Assembly: GCF_000208745.1 (NCBI RefSeq)
Contig: NC_030858.1
Location: 36,919,283 to 36,983,282 of the forward strand
Origin: Theobroma cacao
Taxonomy: Eukaryota > Streptophyta > Magnoliopsida > Malvales > Malvaceae
Direction of reading: 5' to 3'
DNA length: 64,000 nucleotides
The translations under genes were made by a program, and so were the position numbers. This document shows positions 23,311 to 37,053 of this stretch, one piece after another; position 1 is the stretch's first letter, and each line of letters begins with the position of its first letter. The notes under the pieces are model-generated. The model saw only the letters and a program-made list of their open reading frames with translations, was not told where the DNA came from and ran no database searches.

Positions 23311-24610
23311 CTAGGCAGAGAGAGAGAGAGCCTGGGGTTTATTTTCTGGGGCGTTTAAGGGAAGGTTTAGGGGTATATCCGGTGTGGGGTTAGGAGTAGT
23401 AGTAGTAGTAGTAGTACTGATACAAGAAAGATGCTTGGAAGAGTTGCACTCTTCCTTGAGATTTGAGGCTGTGACTGGGAAAAGTTCAAGGGTTTTAAGG
23501 GGTGGCCTGATGGAAGTACTGTAGCATGGTGATGATAATGGGGAACCCAGATCAACCATCGTCAACCAATCACCGCCGTACATTCTCATCGTGGCCTTAT
23601 CCATGTTTTCCACTCTTTCTGGAATGTCAAACTTCCACGTGTAGTTCATCACTTGCTTTGCCGCTGCATCCTCATGAACCCCTACCTGCTCCCAATGCAA
23701 GAAATTAAAACTGGCCGGAATAGTACATAGACAAGGATTCATTTTGATTATCCATCTGTTTACTTCATTTAAAAACTAATAGCAAATACGACAAATTTGA
23801 TTTTATCTGTCATTACATTAAAATAATAAAATAACGAGCACCATGCATGCACACACACACACACTCGTGTGGATGATATTGAACGTTCGATATTAATATC
23901 TGTACATAAAATTAGGTTTGCTTTCTGTCAGAGGAAGAGAAAAAACCACAATGGCTGCATGTTAGGACATATTGATGTAATTCTAGATTTTGATTTATAC
24001 TTTTTATGTACAATATCTTTCATCAGTTATGTTTTCTCATCATAAAACCGTTATAAAGCTTGTAAGAAAACCCTCCCATAAATTTCGGTTCTCATTCCTA
24101 TGTTATTTCTTGTATATACTGCTAATACTGTAATCACAGGAAAGGTGAAGCATTGAATGCTACCATTGTTTTTGTGACGAAAAAACAGAATAAATCGATA
24201 ATCTCTTTGACACTTTGTATTTTTTTTTTTACCTGAGGAAAAAGACTGGCTGAGTTAAAGTATGAAAGATGTTGAAAAGCAGGGGAGCCAGGAGAATCGA
24301 AGTAGTGAAGGAAGTGGTGGTTAGGATGGTTTTGTTGCAGCTGGTGATGATGATGCTGATGGTAAAGTTGTTGTTGTAGTTGTAGTTGCTTGGTAAGTTT
24401 CCTCCTGAGCTTTTGTCTGTCTCTTGCCTTGTGGTTTTGAAACCAATAGAAAACGTTCTTGCCTTCGATCTTGCCATAGAAAGAAAGGTGGGAAGTGATT
24501 TTTTGGATTTGAGAGGCATTTGGAGTTCTAATCCCACTTCTATACATCTCTTCTAAGATCATAAGTTGCTCTGGTGTTGGACACCACCTGGAGGAAGCAG
24601 CAGGAGACAT
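23311..24610 (-). CDS. WOX3: WUSCHEL-related homeobox 3 (PRESSED FLOWER-like) transcription factor
   Basis: Nuclear homeodomain repressor that drives marginal growth of leaves, sepals and petals. Two exons on the minus strand, 24610-24233 and 23685-23311, join CAG|GT...AG|GTA in phase 0 to give 250 residues. Arabidopsis PRS has about 244. The start [16 protein letters not shown] matches WOX3 proteins; an upstream in-frame ATG at 24634 would add eight residues (MCVCFFFS) and is unlikely. The homeodomain covers about residues 5-65, with the helix-3 motif [16 protein letters not shown]. Gln- and His-rich stretches follow. The WUS box TLELFP lies at residues 191-196. A seven-Thr run near the C-terminus comes from an ACT/AGT microsatellite in the coding DNA. 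Expected to act non-cell-autonomously at organ margins, from knowledge of the family. Confidence 0.93.
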
Positions 24611-25020
24611 TGAGAAAAAGAAACACACACACAAAGAGCTAGCTGTTTAGTCTTAGTCTTTCTTTTTGATTTAGTATACTGCAGACTGGCTACTCCTTTT
24701 GGCCTTTTGGGTTGAAAAAGGGTTTCAAGCAACACATATAAATAGATGGACAAAGGAGGAGAGAAGAGACAGAGAGAGAAAGAGAGCAATAACAGTATAC
24801 AATGCAAAGGCAATGGTAGAGAAGTAAAGTAAGAGAGACAAAAAGGATGGAGAGAGAGGGGGACAGCAAAAGAGAGAGGGTTAATAGAGTCGAAAAAGTA
24901 CAAGTGCAGCTTGTCATGCTGATGTTTCCCTGAGAGGGGCATTCAAGTGTTGGTTTCAGCATATGCACAGCTGAGAGAGAGAGAGAAGAGAGAGAGAATC
25001 TGGAAACCAAGGTGGTAGTG
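24611..25020 (-). promoter_or_regulatory. WOX3 5' UTR and proximal promoter
   Basis: Pyrimidine-rich on the minus strand, with several CT runs (GA on the plus strand, about 24770-24800 and 24970-25000). CT/GA tracts are common in plant leaders and GAGA-type promoters. I could not place the transcription start. Confidence 0.35.
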
Positions 25021-28000
25021 AATGAATGAGGGGAAACTTGAATGATTATGTCAATATCACCTTATTATTTCATTTACTTGGGGCTCAACAGAGATGAAGT
25101 AGGCACACCTAAGCGTGTTGGAGATAACTTTTAATGGTTTTGGTCGGAGACAACAGCAAGTAAATTTAGATACAGATACTGATAGCTTCTGGCTTTGCAT
25201 ACATGAGCATGAGCTACTTCAGCCCACCATGATTGCAGACCGACTTATTCTCGCCAAGTTCTCCCATTTGCATTATTTTGTTTGCACTCCTTCTTTAATT
25301 GGTTTCATAAATTATGTTATATTTTGACTTTTTTTTAGTAAAAACCTTCCATTCTACACATTTATTATTTAACAAATTAAAAATATTATTTGAAGAGAAA
25401 AACTAAAACTAAATTTGGGAGTAGAAGGGAGTAAATTTTGTCATCCTTGTAGTCTCTTTTCCATGTCTGTAAGTCCATGCATGTATCCCCTTTCATGTCT
25501 AGATACCCTAATATGCCTTCCTTCTGATGTATATGCAAGAAAGAATAAGTTAGAGAAGAAATGTGGACTTCTTTTTCTTTCATTGGTTTCTTCTCATTGC
25601 ACCTAGCTATAGTTGGAATTTTTCATCTTGGGTGTATTTGAGGAAGTCTAAAGTAGTAGAGATGTGAACCCTAAATCTCCTATCTTAAAAGGAAAGCAAG
25701 TCTGGACTTTTTTTAGCTATAAATAAAAAAAATATTCCAACCATAAAACATAGCATATGAGAAATTTCAACTTGCTATTTCAGTATTGTTAAGTACAACA
25801 TCTACCAATTGAATTTTTATTTATTACCCGCCATTTATTTTTGTACGATAATCGTTTATCTTTCTTTAAAAGATGAAATCTGTCCAAAATATTCGAATCC
25901 GAACTGTTTTACTATTGAAGTTTTTTATTTTATATATTTATATATATAAAAGTTGAATTAAAGAGACACTTAATATTGGGCTTACTTTATTGACTTTGGA
26001 TTTTATATAAATTTGTATAGAACTTCTCTTGTACCTAAATTATGGACACCACAGTTAATACACGTGTTTACCTTATTGCAAGTAGGGTCTCTGCCTATAA
26101 AGACATAAATTGCGAGTGGGGTGTTGCTTCTAATAAAATGACGTCATCCAGAATATAAAGAATTTATAGCATGTCTCTTGTAACAATGGGCAATACCTTA
26201 TACAAACTCCCACAAAATGCAGCACATTCTTTTGGAATAATAATAATAAAAAAAAAAGCCCTAGTCGTAAAGGAGGAATTGGAAAGCTAGGTAAATCTGA
26301 TATGTCTTTATCACAGCAGTGATACTTTCCCAACCTTTTCCTTTGAAATTTCTCCACCGTCATCATCATGATTCATCAAGAATAATACTCGTGCATGTAG
26401 GTGGGTAGGCTTCTCAGCTTTTTTAGGACCATAACTCCATAAGACATGGCCAATGCCTCTTCATTTCATCATTTCCAGAACAAAAAAAAGGGAAAAGAAA
26501 AAGAAAAAGAAGAACTGTTTGCTTTCATATGAATGCATGGCCATATCTAACGATATTTCAGCTGTTTAAATCCTAAAACCACAAAAGAAAAGACCATTTG
26601 ACATTCCATAAAAGATCTTGTCTCTGTCATTATTCATTCATATTTTCATCCCCTCCCCCTGGTTTCTTCTCTACTGTTACTTTTGTGCTTTTTTTTACTT
26701 AGAATGCTCCATCCATGCATTTACCCCACAGACCATATTTACTTACTCTCTCTTTCTCTCTCTCTCTCAAACCCACCAGGGTCTTGTCATCTGTGATTGG
26801 TGTTTTACTGCTCTAATATAGGTTTTTCCGTGACTGTTTGTCGAATCATTTTCCATTGGCATTCAGTTTTGATTGAGCACTTTCAGAAACTGTTTTGATG
26901 CTTTGAACATATAGTCTGACAGTAATAGCATCTACCCTTCCCCTCCCCCATTGATTAGGCCCCCTTTCTAACCGCGTTTAGCTGTAAGGTTTTTTCAAGC
27001 TGAATGTCATAGGTAGGGGTCTCTACTCTCAACTCTTTGTAACAGCTCAATCTCTTTCTCTCTCTCTCCAAATTAGTTTCACTGTATAGAAAACGTAAGC
27101 CCTGGACAAACCCATAAATGCATGAAGTCCAAAGGCTTGTCTTTTTGCCTTCGCATCACCTTCTCTCTGGCCACATTCCCATTAAATCTCAACCGTCCAT
27201 TAATCTTTGTTCTCTATTTCACCCCTCCTACTCAAGAACAGCTACTTTTTCTTCCCATTTTATGTCCTTCAACGAAGGACATATAACATAACGAAGTGTA
27301 GGGCATGTAAAAAATTTATTGACTGATTAACGTGTAAAATTACCAAAGAAACAAAGCGAACACCAATTTATAAAAAGAACAGCTTTAGCACTGCCTCTGC
27401 AAATTTTTGTTTCTTATTGAAAACATCCCAAAGAAACCTTTCCTTCGAGTATTTGACTATGGTATTGTCAAAACCCAGTAACAGATTCCCACTGCATCAG
27501 AATTATCCTATTGTAGCCATATGATATATAATCTCAAGCAGTGACACAGCCAAGGTAATTTTGTATGGTCGCATCTAGTTTTTAATTTTTATTATTATAT
27601 GTATAAAATTTAAAATGTATAAATTTACGTAATTATCGTTTAATCATCTCTCATACAAAATTCTAAATCTATCATTAAATATTTAAATTATTTCTAACTT
27701 ATTTTTTCCTTTTTGACATGCTTGGACTTCTAAATTTGAGATTGCTAAAGCACATTCATAAAAATTACTACTGCTATCTTTGCCAGCTGCTATTGCAGAA
27801 AGAGTAAAATCTTCCATGAATTACAACTAGGACAAGGAATTCAAGGGAAAAAGATAAGTGGGTCTCAGGAGCTGAGAAAGTTGGTGAGTGTGAGTAAACT
27901 CTCAGGTACTTCCAAGCATGTCCCAGGTACATGAGATAAAACCAAATTTAAATATTGAGTTTGTAAATCAAAAGGGAACATTAACCCTCGGTTATCAACA

Positions 28001-31000
28001 CTCCTCAATTTGATATTCAAATTGATTTGACAATTTTTATGTATTTAATCATTTTTTTATTTGAAATCGCATCTAATTAAGTGATATTTATGTTGAATTT
28101 TCAATCTCAAATCACTAGAAAATGAACCATTTGGACTCTTTGATTATTGAATAACCCCTAAGAAGAATTTTAATAGATATTTGTGGATAAAAATTGAGAA
28201 AATCTCACGCAAATGTAAGGCTAAAAAGTTTTTTCGAGACATAACTTTGTTTTCGTCATTAAACTTTATAAGATTAAACATGAGATTGAATAGTTTTTTC
28301 CTGTTTTTTTTTAATTTTATAATTCAAATTCAATATCTCAAACTTTAATCCTTCGAATATCTCTTCGAAGGAGTGATGGTGGTAAATAAAATCTTAGAAA
28401 TCCTACCCCATCCTCTCCTCCTCCTCCTCCTCCTCCCACTCCCCCATAAATGAAAAACATAAGAAAGCCAAGGCCACGAAGCCTGGAGTGAAAGGTTCTT
28501 ACACAAGAAAACTATACAGAAAACAAAGGATTCCACAAGCTGCTAACCCTAACTGTCTAGTCACATATCAGTACCATTCCAATATACAGAGAGAAGTAAA
28601 TTTTGTCGAAAAGCTAAGGACAAATACGTCATACTACAGCTGATGTCGCATTAAATTATTTTAATATATATGGCAATTTAGATTGCTTTCGTCATGCATG
28701 AATGCCTGGAGATTGATTGGACGCCTCCTTGTGTCCCCCTGCAGTACATTTCCTCACTGTCCTTCATTATTCTTTTTCCATTTTTCTTTCAATGGCGTTA
28801 TGCTACTACACCACCTCCTTCTTTATCATAAACCCATAACCATGAACGTCTCTCACTGTAAAGTAGCTGGGCCGCGACCCTTTTCTTCAAATTTTCAATT
28901 AGGGTATCCCTCTGCTATCTTTGATTGACCCCGCTAGCTCTTTTATCTTTATGCAAGCTGTATTTCATGTGATAAATATATATAACGACTGGATAAATAT
29001 TACAAAAAAAAAATCCTATTGAAATAATGTTTGTCTCTATTAGATTTAGGCTCGCAAATATTGAATGGTATTTGAAAGTCCATGAACAGGGTGAAAATGA
29101 AAGGATACCGTAACCAAAAACATGATGTTATAGTCCAGAAACAAGGACTTCAATGTGTAACACGTTGTGTCTATTTTGTATAACAAATTAAGCATGCATG
29201 AGTTTTGAAAAATGTTCCAACCTTTTTCTCCTACTTTTGCCAAAAGTAATGAGTAGCTTCCATCTTTGCTTATGTGGCATCTGATCGGTACATGGTTACA
29301 TCTTATTGTACGCGAAATAGGGTGCAAGAAAGCTCATTTTATTATGGAATATCGAGTCATTTTTTCCATAGTAAAAGAAAAAGCAGCATCAAGTTTGAGC
29401 ATAAAAAGGCAGGGGCAAGGGAATGCCCCCCATTGCACGTGTTAACAATAACTGTAAAAACCATCTCGCGCGGCCCAAATATTCTGCAAATAATGGAGAC
29501 TGCTTTGTCTACTTGCCCTTCCCGGCCGGCTGGCTTCCTTTGCATGTTCGGAAATCCATCACGATTCATAATGATTCCCGAGTGGGAGACTGCTGCTTGC
29601 ACCAGCCTTACCAGGATTGTCGACCGAATCTCTATTTAATTTAAAGCAGCCAAAGGGAAAAGGTCTCCTTTAATCAGGAAGCGATCTTGTGGTAGATATC
29701 CCATCTTTATGAATGTTTATCATTCTGTGCTGCAACAGGACACTTAATAAATGTTTGTATATATATAGTTTGTATTTTTCTTTTGTTGAAGGTGAGTATA
29801 TATAGTTTGTACTTACAAATACAAATACAATGCATATACATATGTATTTCCATTTACTGTTTCAATTACTATAACTTTGTTTCAATACATACCAAGATAA
29901 CTTTCTCTAATTTTATTACATATATATATATATATCTATATCTATCATTAGATTTATCTCGTAATCCAAATTAAAAATTTTTAAAACAAGATCGTAAGTT
30001 CTAACTATATTCGGGTGTCAAACGTTACCGACTGAACTCACCCGTAACGGAAAACCGAAGACAAGCCCCCGCCCTCTCTCCCCCCGTTTGTTTCGGGGAC
30101 ATAAAAGAAAAACCAGTGCAGGGGGGCTGCGTTAAAGAAGATTGTGGGCCTTTTTCTCAGAAAGAAAAGGACATCATCGTCATCAACCGCATCAGCAATC
30201 TCTGGTTTGATCAGTTGCCATCAATTCCAAAAATATTTAGCATATGTTACAACCATGGTCTATGGAGGTATATACAGTGTAATGGGATATGAAAACTATG
30301 ATTTTAGAATTTTTACCAATCAAATCCTAGGAAGGAAACACAACAATAAATAATTCCAACTCTATATATATATAGTTAAATTGATTTCCTAAATTTATTT
30401 CACAAAAAAAAAGAAATTAATTTAGTGAAAATTTTAGTTTTTTTCTGGCTACTAACAGGGATGAGGAATCTTCAGAAAATTAACTAGTAGCCAGTCATTA
30501 TTGTCCTAGCACTGTTCCACTTATTGCCAGTTATTTTCCCCAATTTTTTTTTCACATTTTTTCTTATCCCAAGTAAAATAAATAATTTTTGGTCTTTTAT
30601 TTAAGTTTAAAATCTTGGAATTAATTATGAGTTAAATCAGTATAAATAGATCTTAAATAGAATTGTGCATTTAATTTACCATCCACTGTTAGAAAACAAA
30701 AAAGAAAAAGGAAAGATGGGAAAAGTAGAAACTATTCACTTTATAAAAATAGTTAGTTTATCATAATTTACAGTAAAACGGTAATTGGTAATGTGGTAAA
30801 AAGAAATTGTACATTGTAGAGAGGATCCAAGACAAAGGAAGGAATTTGTTATTTATTCCCATTCAGAACTTTCACACTCTTTCCTCATATGTCACATCCA
30901 TTTCTATTCCAAAATTAATTACTTTTTATTTCAGATTCATCATGGTACTTATTTTAACTTTTTAGAAATTAACTTTTACTTATTTTATATATAAATTTTA

Positions 31001-33536
31001 AAATTTTTTATTAATTGATTTTTCATAACTTTTAATATCAAAAAATTAAAAAAATCATAAAAAATAATTTCAAAACACCCGTTATAGGTGGACGCTTTCA
31101 TTTAAAAAAATATAATGCACTTATCCTATATCAAGTAAAAGATAAAATGGATCGTAAGTATATAAACATGAATTTTTTTATCATTTATTAAATATATTGT
31201 TTAAATTAAAAACATGAGCTCGTTATTTATAAATTTATTTTTAAAGTTTAAGGTTATATACAAAGTTAAATTCAAATTTCGATTTGTAACATTTGATATT
31301 AAAATAAATTTAAATCTTCATTAATATAAAATTTTTATAAAAAAATATAAAAATCGAGATAAATTTAAACTATTGTTAAGATTCATACCTCCAGTAATAT
31401 TATAAAAACAAACAAAATAGATTGATTAATTTAAAAGAAGCAAATTTAAAAATGCATGAAAAAAAAAAACCAAGTGGAGGGAGTGTGTCCAGCTGGCTAA
31501 AAGTGATTGGGCCACGTTAAAGAGATGGTAGTGATTAGTTAATAATCTGATATGACTACTGATAGATCGACATGGGGCTGATCTGTCCGTACACTTGTGG
31601 TTTACCATTAATTTTTTTTGCTTATCCCAATATTCATGGTTGTGGGTATAAATTTGCTACTTTTTTATTGCTCCTGTTTGTGATAAGATATCCATTGCCC
31701 CTTTTAATTTTACCATTTAATAATACATATATATATAATATAACAAGTAAAGCTGGCTATTACCATTTAAGGTATGACCGTATGACAGAAATCTATGTAA
31801 TTTATTACTGCATCTGCCCCCCCTTTTTTTGTCAAATTTTCCTTTCTAAACTGTCTCAACAATAAAAGTTTTTATACTTTGCAGACACTTAATGTTTTAT
31901 TTTTTAAATTAAAAATTTATTTTTTATATTAGACAATATTGAATATTTATATTATAAAAAATTTAAATTTAAATTTAAAATATATCAAAATTAAAAATTT
32001 TATTTTAATCTTTGTGAAAATAAAAAAAGATATTAAGAATTTATTTAACAATTGAGTTATCTTAGGTTCATAATCTTTTATCTATTGCTTTAATTATTTG
32101 CGGTATTGACAAATGTATTAGTGTATTTTTTTAATTATTTTTTTAAAAAGTTAATAATAATTAATCAAAACTTAATCTGTTGGTAGCTATTTTTTCATAT
32201 TCAAAATGAAAAAAATGCATTAAATACATTTTTTTGGTGATTTTTTTTTGTTTTTGGTATAGTAACATTGTAAATAATATCCATGTGCAATTAATTACCA
32301 GTCTATTTTCTTTCTGAGTGCTTCTTTTAACAGAATGCAAGGTATCATTTTCCAAGTAAAGTGGCAGTGGCCTTGACAAAACAGGTGCTGCCCCCCCAGT
32401 TAGCTAGATCCTTTTAAAAGTAGCTTAAGCATGCCCCAAAAGGAAAAGCAGGCACTACTGAAGAACCTTCACCATCATCTGCAACAATCTTAAAATTTGT
32501 GATGGAAACAAATCAAAGTTATGATCGTATCTTTTCTATTCACAGTTTCTGATGAACTGAGTGGTTAATAGTAGTTCGTTAAGTAAAGGAAAAAGAAAGA
32601 AAAAGGGGAGGTACTGCTGCTTCGACTACTAGAACTTAACTTTGTCTACTGTACGTTGGCTAGAACAGGGCAGCTGCCTGAGTCTGACTTCCAGAGGCTC
32701 AGAAAACCCAAAAACCCTCTTTTTGTTTAATGGAGTTCGTTATACTGCATCTAGCAACAGCTTGCTTTTCCTTCTACCTCTTCTTTTTGGAAATATAACA
32801 GTGACCATTGTTTCTTTCTGTGTCTACTGCTGGGTGCTGCCCCCCTTTGATTATATTTCTGACATGTTTGTTGAATTGGAAAAGATCTTTGTTCTCTTTT
32901 TCTTCACAAGAAATTGAGCCGCTTTAAGGTCATTATCCGCGGATCATCAGATAGATACAATAAAGAAGAAGAAGAAGGAAGAGGAAAGGAGTAGTGTGTC
33001 ATTAATGAAGATAACAGTGGCTTCACCAGCTTTTTTGGCCCGGTGATCAAGGCTTGTTTTCCAGTGCAAAAACAGTTAAAAGAGGGTTTTTAATGCTGTT
33101 CAAGCTGAATTATATTCCGTTAACAAAGCAAAACTTTGACATGGATGGAGCTTTCATGGCAGCATCTCACTTTCATCAACTTAATTATAAGGCTATTCAA
33201 TTTGTCAGATAATAATTACGTTATCTGACTTTTTCCTAATGATTACATCATGTATTTGTTTGTCTAAATTAATAATTACCAGTGTAAACTTGTTATTAAT
33301 TAAGTAATTAATAGTTAGATTAGATGCAAGCTGCCCATTATGAATCAGATTGAGAAACAAATACAATAAGGTTACTACCATTGTTTTTCTCTCAATTAAT
33401 TATATATGGGTCTTGCAAAATACTAGTCCTGGAACATTTGATGCATAAAAACAATGGTGACATGACCTGTATCCAAGTACTCAAAAACAACAATTCTTAT
33501 ATATATATATATACACACACACACAGCCAAACTGAT
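25021..33536. other. 8.5-kb gene-poor spacer between WOX3 and ATS3
   Basis: No gene is supported in this stretch. ORFs are short and unrelated to families I know. Simple repeats: CT at about 26747-26767 and 27055-27069, CTC at 28413-28435, TA/CA at 33500-33525. A relatively GC-rich island at about 29400-29640 has open frames on both strands but no recognisable motif. Long AT-rich runs at 30900-32170 look like old degraded repeats. The part nearest WOX3 may hold its distal regulatory elements. Confidence 0.4.
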
Positions 33537-34342
33537 TTATGGCATCAACCTTTCAGCTGCTGGTTTCTTCGCAAGGACCTTCCTCTTGTGCTTGATCCCG
33601 AAGGGAGTGACCTCTTTATCACACAAATCAGAACCATGCCAAACATTCCGAGGCAGATATCTTCGAAAATAGAAGTATCTTGAGCTGAGATGAGACTCTT
33701 CCAATGACTCAACCTGTGCAAATCCTGGTCGCCAATCATCATTCCCGGATAGCTTGAGATACAGATAGCAAATTGGCGATTCCACGCATTGGCCTGTCAC
33801 TTGAAACTCGTCTACCAAGCAAGCTTGGAAAGGTTTTGTGGGAATATCGTCAAGTACAGCAGGCTGCAATGGATCCAACTTCCTTACATGCTTGGAATTC
33901 AGGTGTTGAACTACAATGTCATTAGATTTTATATCACCAAATCTCAGGCTGACATAGTCTGATGTCTCGGCACCCTTGGTGCATGATGTTTGTATTGTGA
34001 CTGTGTAGGTGCAGTTTCCCTGTAAAAAATATTTAAAAGCCATGTAGTCACTAATTAACCTGTATTCGAATGTTTAATTCAATGATTGATGAATGATTTT
34101 CACTTCAAAAGAACAAAAATCATATCTCCTCTTCCTCGGTATCAAAAAGAAAGAAAATTTCATAGACCCAAATTGGTTTTGCGAGCTATAAGATGGATAG
34201 ACCTTATTGAACTATAACTAGAAAGCAATTATGCAAAGTTGATTACCTTCTTGTTCTGAGGGAGGTATGCACCTCCTGCAAGTAAAGCAAGTGAAAATAG
34301 GCAGCAGGCAATGATCAGTCCCCTGCGTTTCTTCATTTCCAT
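33537..34342 (-). CDS. ATS3: ATS3 family (embryo-specific protein 3) secreted PLAT-like protein
   Basis: Two exons on the minus strand, 34342-34247 and 34019-33537, join in phase 0 (AAG|GT...AG|GGA) to give 192 residues. Exon 1 encodes a signal peptide or anchor: a basic start MEMKKRRG, a hydrophobic LIIACCLFSLALLAGG, then the mature region. Exon 2 carries the ATS3/PLAT-like beta-sandwich: CTYTVTIQTSC at its start, VSLRFGD, FQACLVDEFQVTG, CYLYLKLSG and a conserved VWHGSDLC near the C-terminus, with paired cysteines. The basic C-terminal tail (KHKRKVLAKK) is longer than in short family members. ATS3 was first described as seed-embryo expressed; its biochemical role is unclear, so lipid or protein binding by the PLAT-like fold is only inferred. 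Confidence 0.88.
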
Positions 34343-35476
34343 TTTCTTCTTTCTTCCAAAGGCTTAAAGACAAGACTTTAACTTCTCATCAAGTGTTCTC
34401 TCGGATCTCTCTATGATATTTATAATGATGGGGTTATTCATTCTTTTCTTGACACACTCAAAAAGTTCATATTCCCTGCTTTGCATGCTCTAGGAAATGA
34501 ACGGGGTTTTCCCTCACTTTTACTTATACCTCTTTGCTTTATCAGGGCTAGATTTGCTCTTTATTAGGGTAAAGCATATGTTTTAATTCCTAAATTAACA
34601 TGGATTAAAGTGGATCAAATCCATAACTACTTTTCAGAGAACTGACAGCTTCAAACATTGTCGTGAAAATAAAACCCAACAAGGATTCTATGTTGGCATT
34701 TTTCAAAAAAAAAAAAAAATCTATGTTGGTGTTTTTGCCCTGAATCAATGTCGATTGAGTTTAATTAATTACTTGTGTTCAAGTTTATTACATGTGCCAA
34801 ATAATAATTTGGGTCTTTCAATTTTCCTTTCTGTTTTTGTTACACTAATTATGTGGTTATAAAGACTATAATAACTTCTAATAAATGAACTATTGCTTTC
34901 TATTATGGTACAAAGGGACAAACAAAACATGATTAAGATGAGCTTTCAATGAGAAAACTACCTTAATGTTTACATCTTTCAGCAACAAAAGCCATGTAGC
35001 TCTGTCAAATTAGGCTAATTATTTTTAAACTAAATTGAGAAGTTTTCTTTATAATTTGGACAGAGCAAAAAATAACAGGGGAAGGCTTGTTTACTAATTC
35101 TTTGAACCCTGGAATCTGAATGCTCACAATGATACAAATTATTTTTATGACATTTTCCTTCGAATACGAGGGAAGAGTTAGGAAATACTGAATTATATGG
35201 GTTACAGGGCATTTCATGAATTTAAATATTAGTAATTATGAAAACCGAATTTGTTTTGAGATTCGAATTTAGAATTTGTTTTTGGGTATATTTGTACATT
35301 TTGTGATTTTTTTGGGTTTTTCTCTCTGGAGCATGAATGTAGGCAATAAGAACTGAATCATGATAAATAAATTAAGAAAAAGAGACGAAATATCAGAGTC
35401 CATAAGTTATAACATACACTGGCAAAAGTGCAAATGCCATATGATCAAAGTTGACATGAGTAGGGATAGATACATA
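34343..35476. other. Upstream region of ATS3
   Basis: AT-rich. It should contain the ATS3 promoter (transcribed leftward) in the first few hundred bases. No gene, repeat array or transposon end recognised; one A-run lies at about 34706-34719. Confidence 0.35.
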
Positions 35477-35872
35477 CCAGGGCATGGGGGCACTTGCCCC
35501 ACGTTGAAATTTTTTTAATTTTGATATGTATTTTTTTTTCAAAAACAAGTGGCCTTTTATGTTTTTCTCCCAACTCCATCAAAATGAGACAGATGTCATG
35601 GGTTTATACTTATGAGAACAGACCAACACTCTAAAGATTGACCCATCAATAGCTAATAACCCATTAATTAAGCAACTTATAAAAGTGTGACCTATAAATC
35701 TAAGAGACAAAGACTATGAGGGCATGATCCAAAATAAGACAGAATATATAATAAAAACTACTAAAAAAAATGTTACATATATACTTTTTAACTTAAATTT
35801 TTTGTGTACATGAACTTGTTAGTTTTTCTAATTTTTGTCTCCAAGTAGTTTAATCCTAGATCCGTCCTTGGA
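35477..35872. mobile_element. Degraded small transposon-like repeat
   Basis: The left edge reads CCAGGGCATGGGGGCACTTG. The right edge, reverse-complemented, reads CCAAGGACGGATCTAGG. These resemble the imperfect terminal inverted repeats (CAGGGRCGGAKC type) of a common non-autonomous plant element family. No transposase is seen. Boundaries and family are tentative. Confidence 0.35.
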
Positions 35873-36040
35873 CATGAGATTAATAAATTAGGACAAAAAA
35901 TACTTTGAAAACATTGAAAATTGATGTTAAGTGAGGAAAACTATGCATAGTTTAAGTCTATATAATGCGGAGGGGAGAGGGAAGCGGTTGGTACAACTAC
36001 AATGAACATAGTCCTGTCAAATGAAAGGATCGACAGCCCC

Positions 36041-36927
36041 ATTTCCTGCATTCTAATCAAGCTATCTCGGGTTTATATACCTTTGCAAATAAGCCTTTGT
36101 TGTTAGTTCGTTTGCTTGAACCAAAATTGCGGCAATTGAGGTTACCTTACTATTCATCCATGACCTGTTCTTCATGACAATGGAAAACGAACGGCACATA
36201 CATCTAACTCTACATTGACTGTTTCTGATAGCAACTCTGGGATTTGCTTAATAAACAAGCATGAGTATCCAGATTACCATACATGTCAACAACATTGAGA
36301 GTTGATTATATGCTTAGTTTAATCCCATTAAGAGCCTGATGAGGTTGAAGTCATGATTGATAACAAACTTGCAGATATATTAGTCGGAATTCATGTATAC
36401 TTTTTGTTTGTAAAATATCAGAAGTTGCTTTTGATATTGAAAAGTTGGTCACCAATTGGTAGCTGTTGTCGGTATCTTGACATTGAAAAATTGGGAAATC
36501 AATGATGATAAGTAGCCATATTCGGATTTACCTAGCCATATATGGATTTACCTACCAGGCCACTAGACCAAACATGCAGCAGAATTTCTTCTTGTTTGAT
36601 TCTAAACATGGAAAAGTAACTTTTACTAACAGCAAGAAAAGCAGGGGAGTAACTCTGAAAAATCACAGCACCTTACATATAACAATGGAGGCTTTTAATT
36701 TTTCAGAAAGATAGACAAAGTTTGACTTGAAAAGAAAGGAGGTCAAAGAAACTATCTTTGACAGCACTCTAAAGTTGTTCTAACAACTGGTCATTTCAAA
36801 GTAGCTATTGAAGCAGAATTCAAGTTTGTTTTTTTTTTTTTTAATTTTTCTTTCTTTTTGTTTCACTCTAATCTTCAAACTGGTTAAACTATATCTTCTG
36901 ATCAACCAAACCCCATTCCATCAGCAT
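36041..36927 (+). promoter_or_regulatory. LAC17 promoter region, shared with the duplicated copy
   Basis: This segment is paralogous to 40489-41427, which marks it as part of the duplicated laccase unit. It contains AC-type (lignin MYB) elements: ACCTACC at 36550-36556 and ACCAAAC at 36905-36911. The latter is kept in the second copy at 41406-41412. AC elements bind secondary-wall MYBs in known lignin promoters; binding here is inferred. Confidence 0.5.
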
Positions 36928-36936
36928 TATATATAT
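36928..36936 (+). promoter_or_regulatory. TATA box of the laccase gene
   Basis: TATATATAT lies about 118 bp before the start codon and 16 bp after the ACCAAAC element. The second laccase copy has a matching TATATATA at about 41429 in the same position. Confidence 0.55.
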
Positions 36937-37053
36937 GCTACTCCACTGGCTGTGATGACAACCTACTCAAATAACAATTGCAGGTTTTGCCATTAGGTTC
37001 CCTAGTTTTGTCTAACAGGTTAAAGAATAGAATAGAGGGAAAAGAACAGAAAA

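Noticed and set aside
25386..25606. Short overlapping ORFs on both strands near 25.4-25.6 kb
   Set aside because: Under 70 codons, no motif, AT-rich spacer composition.
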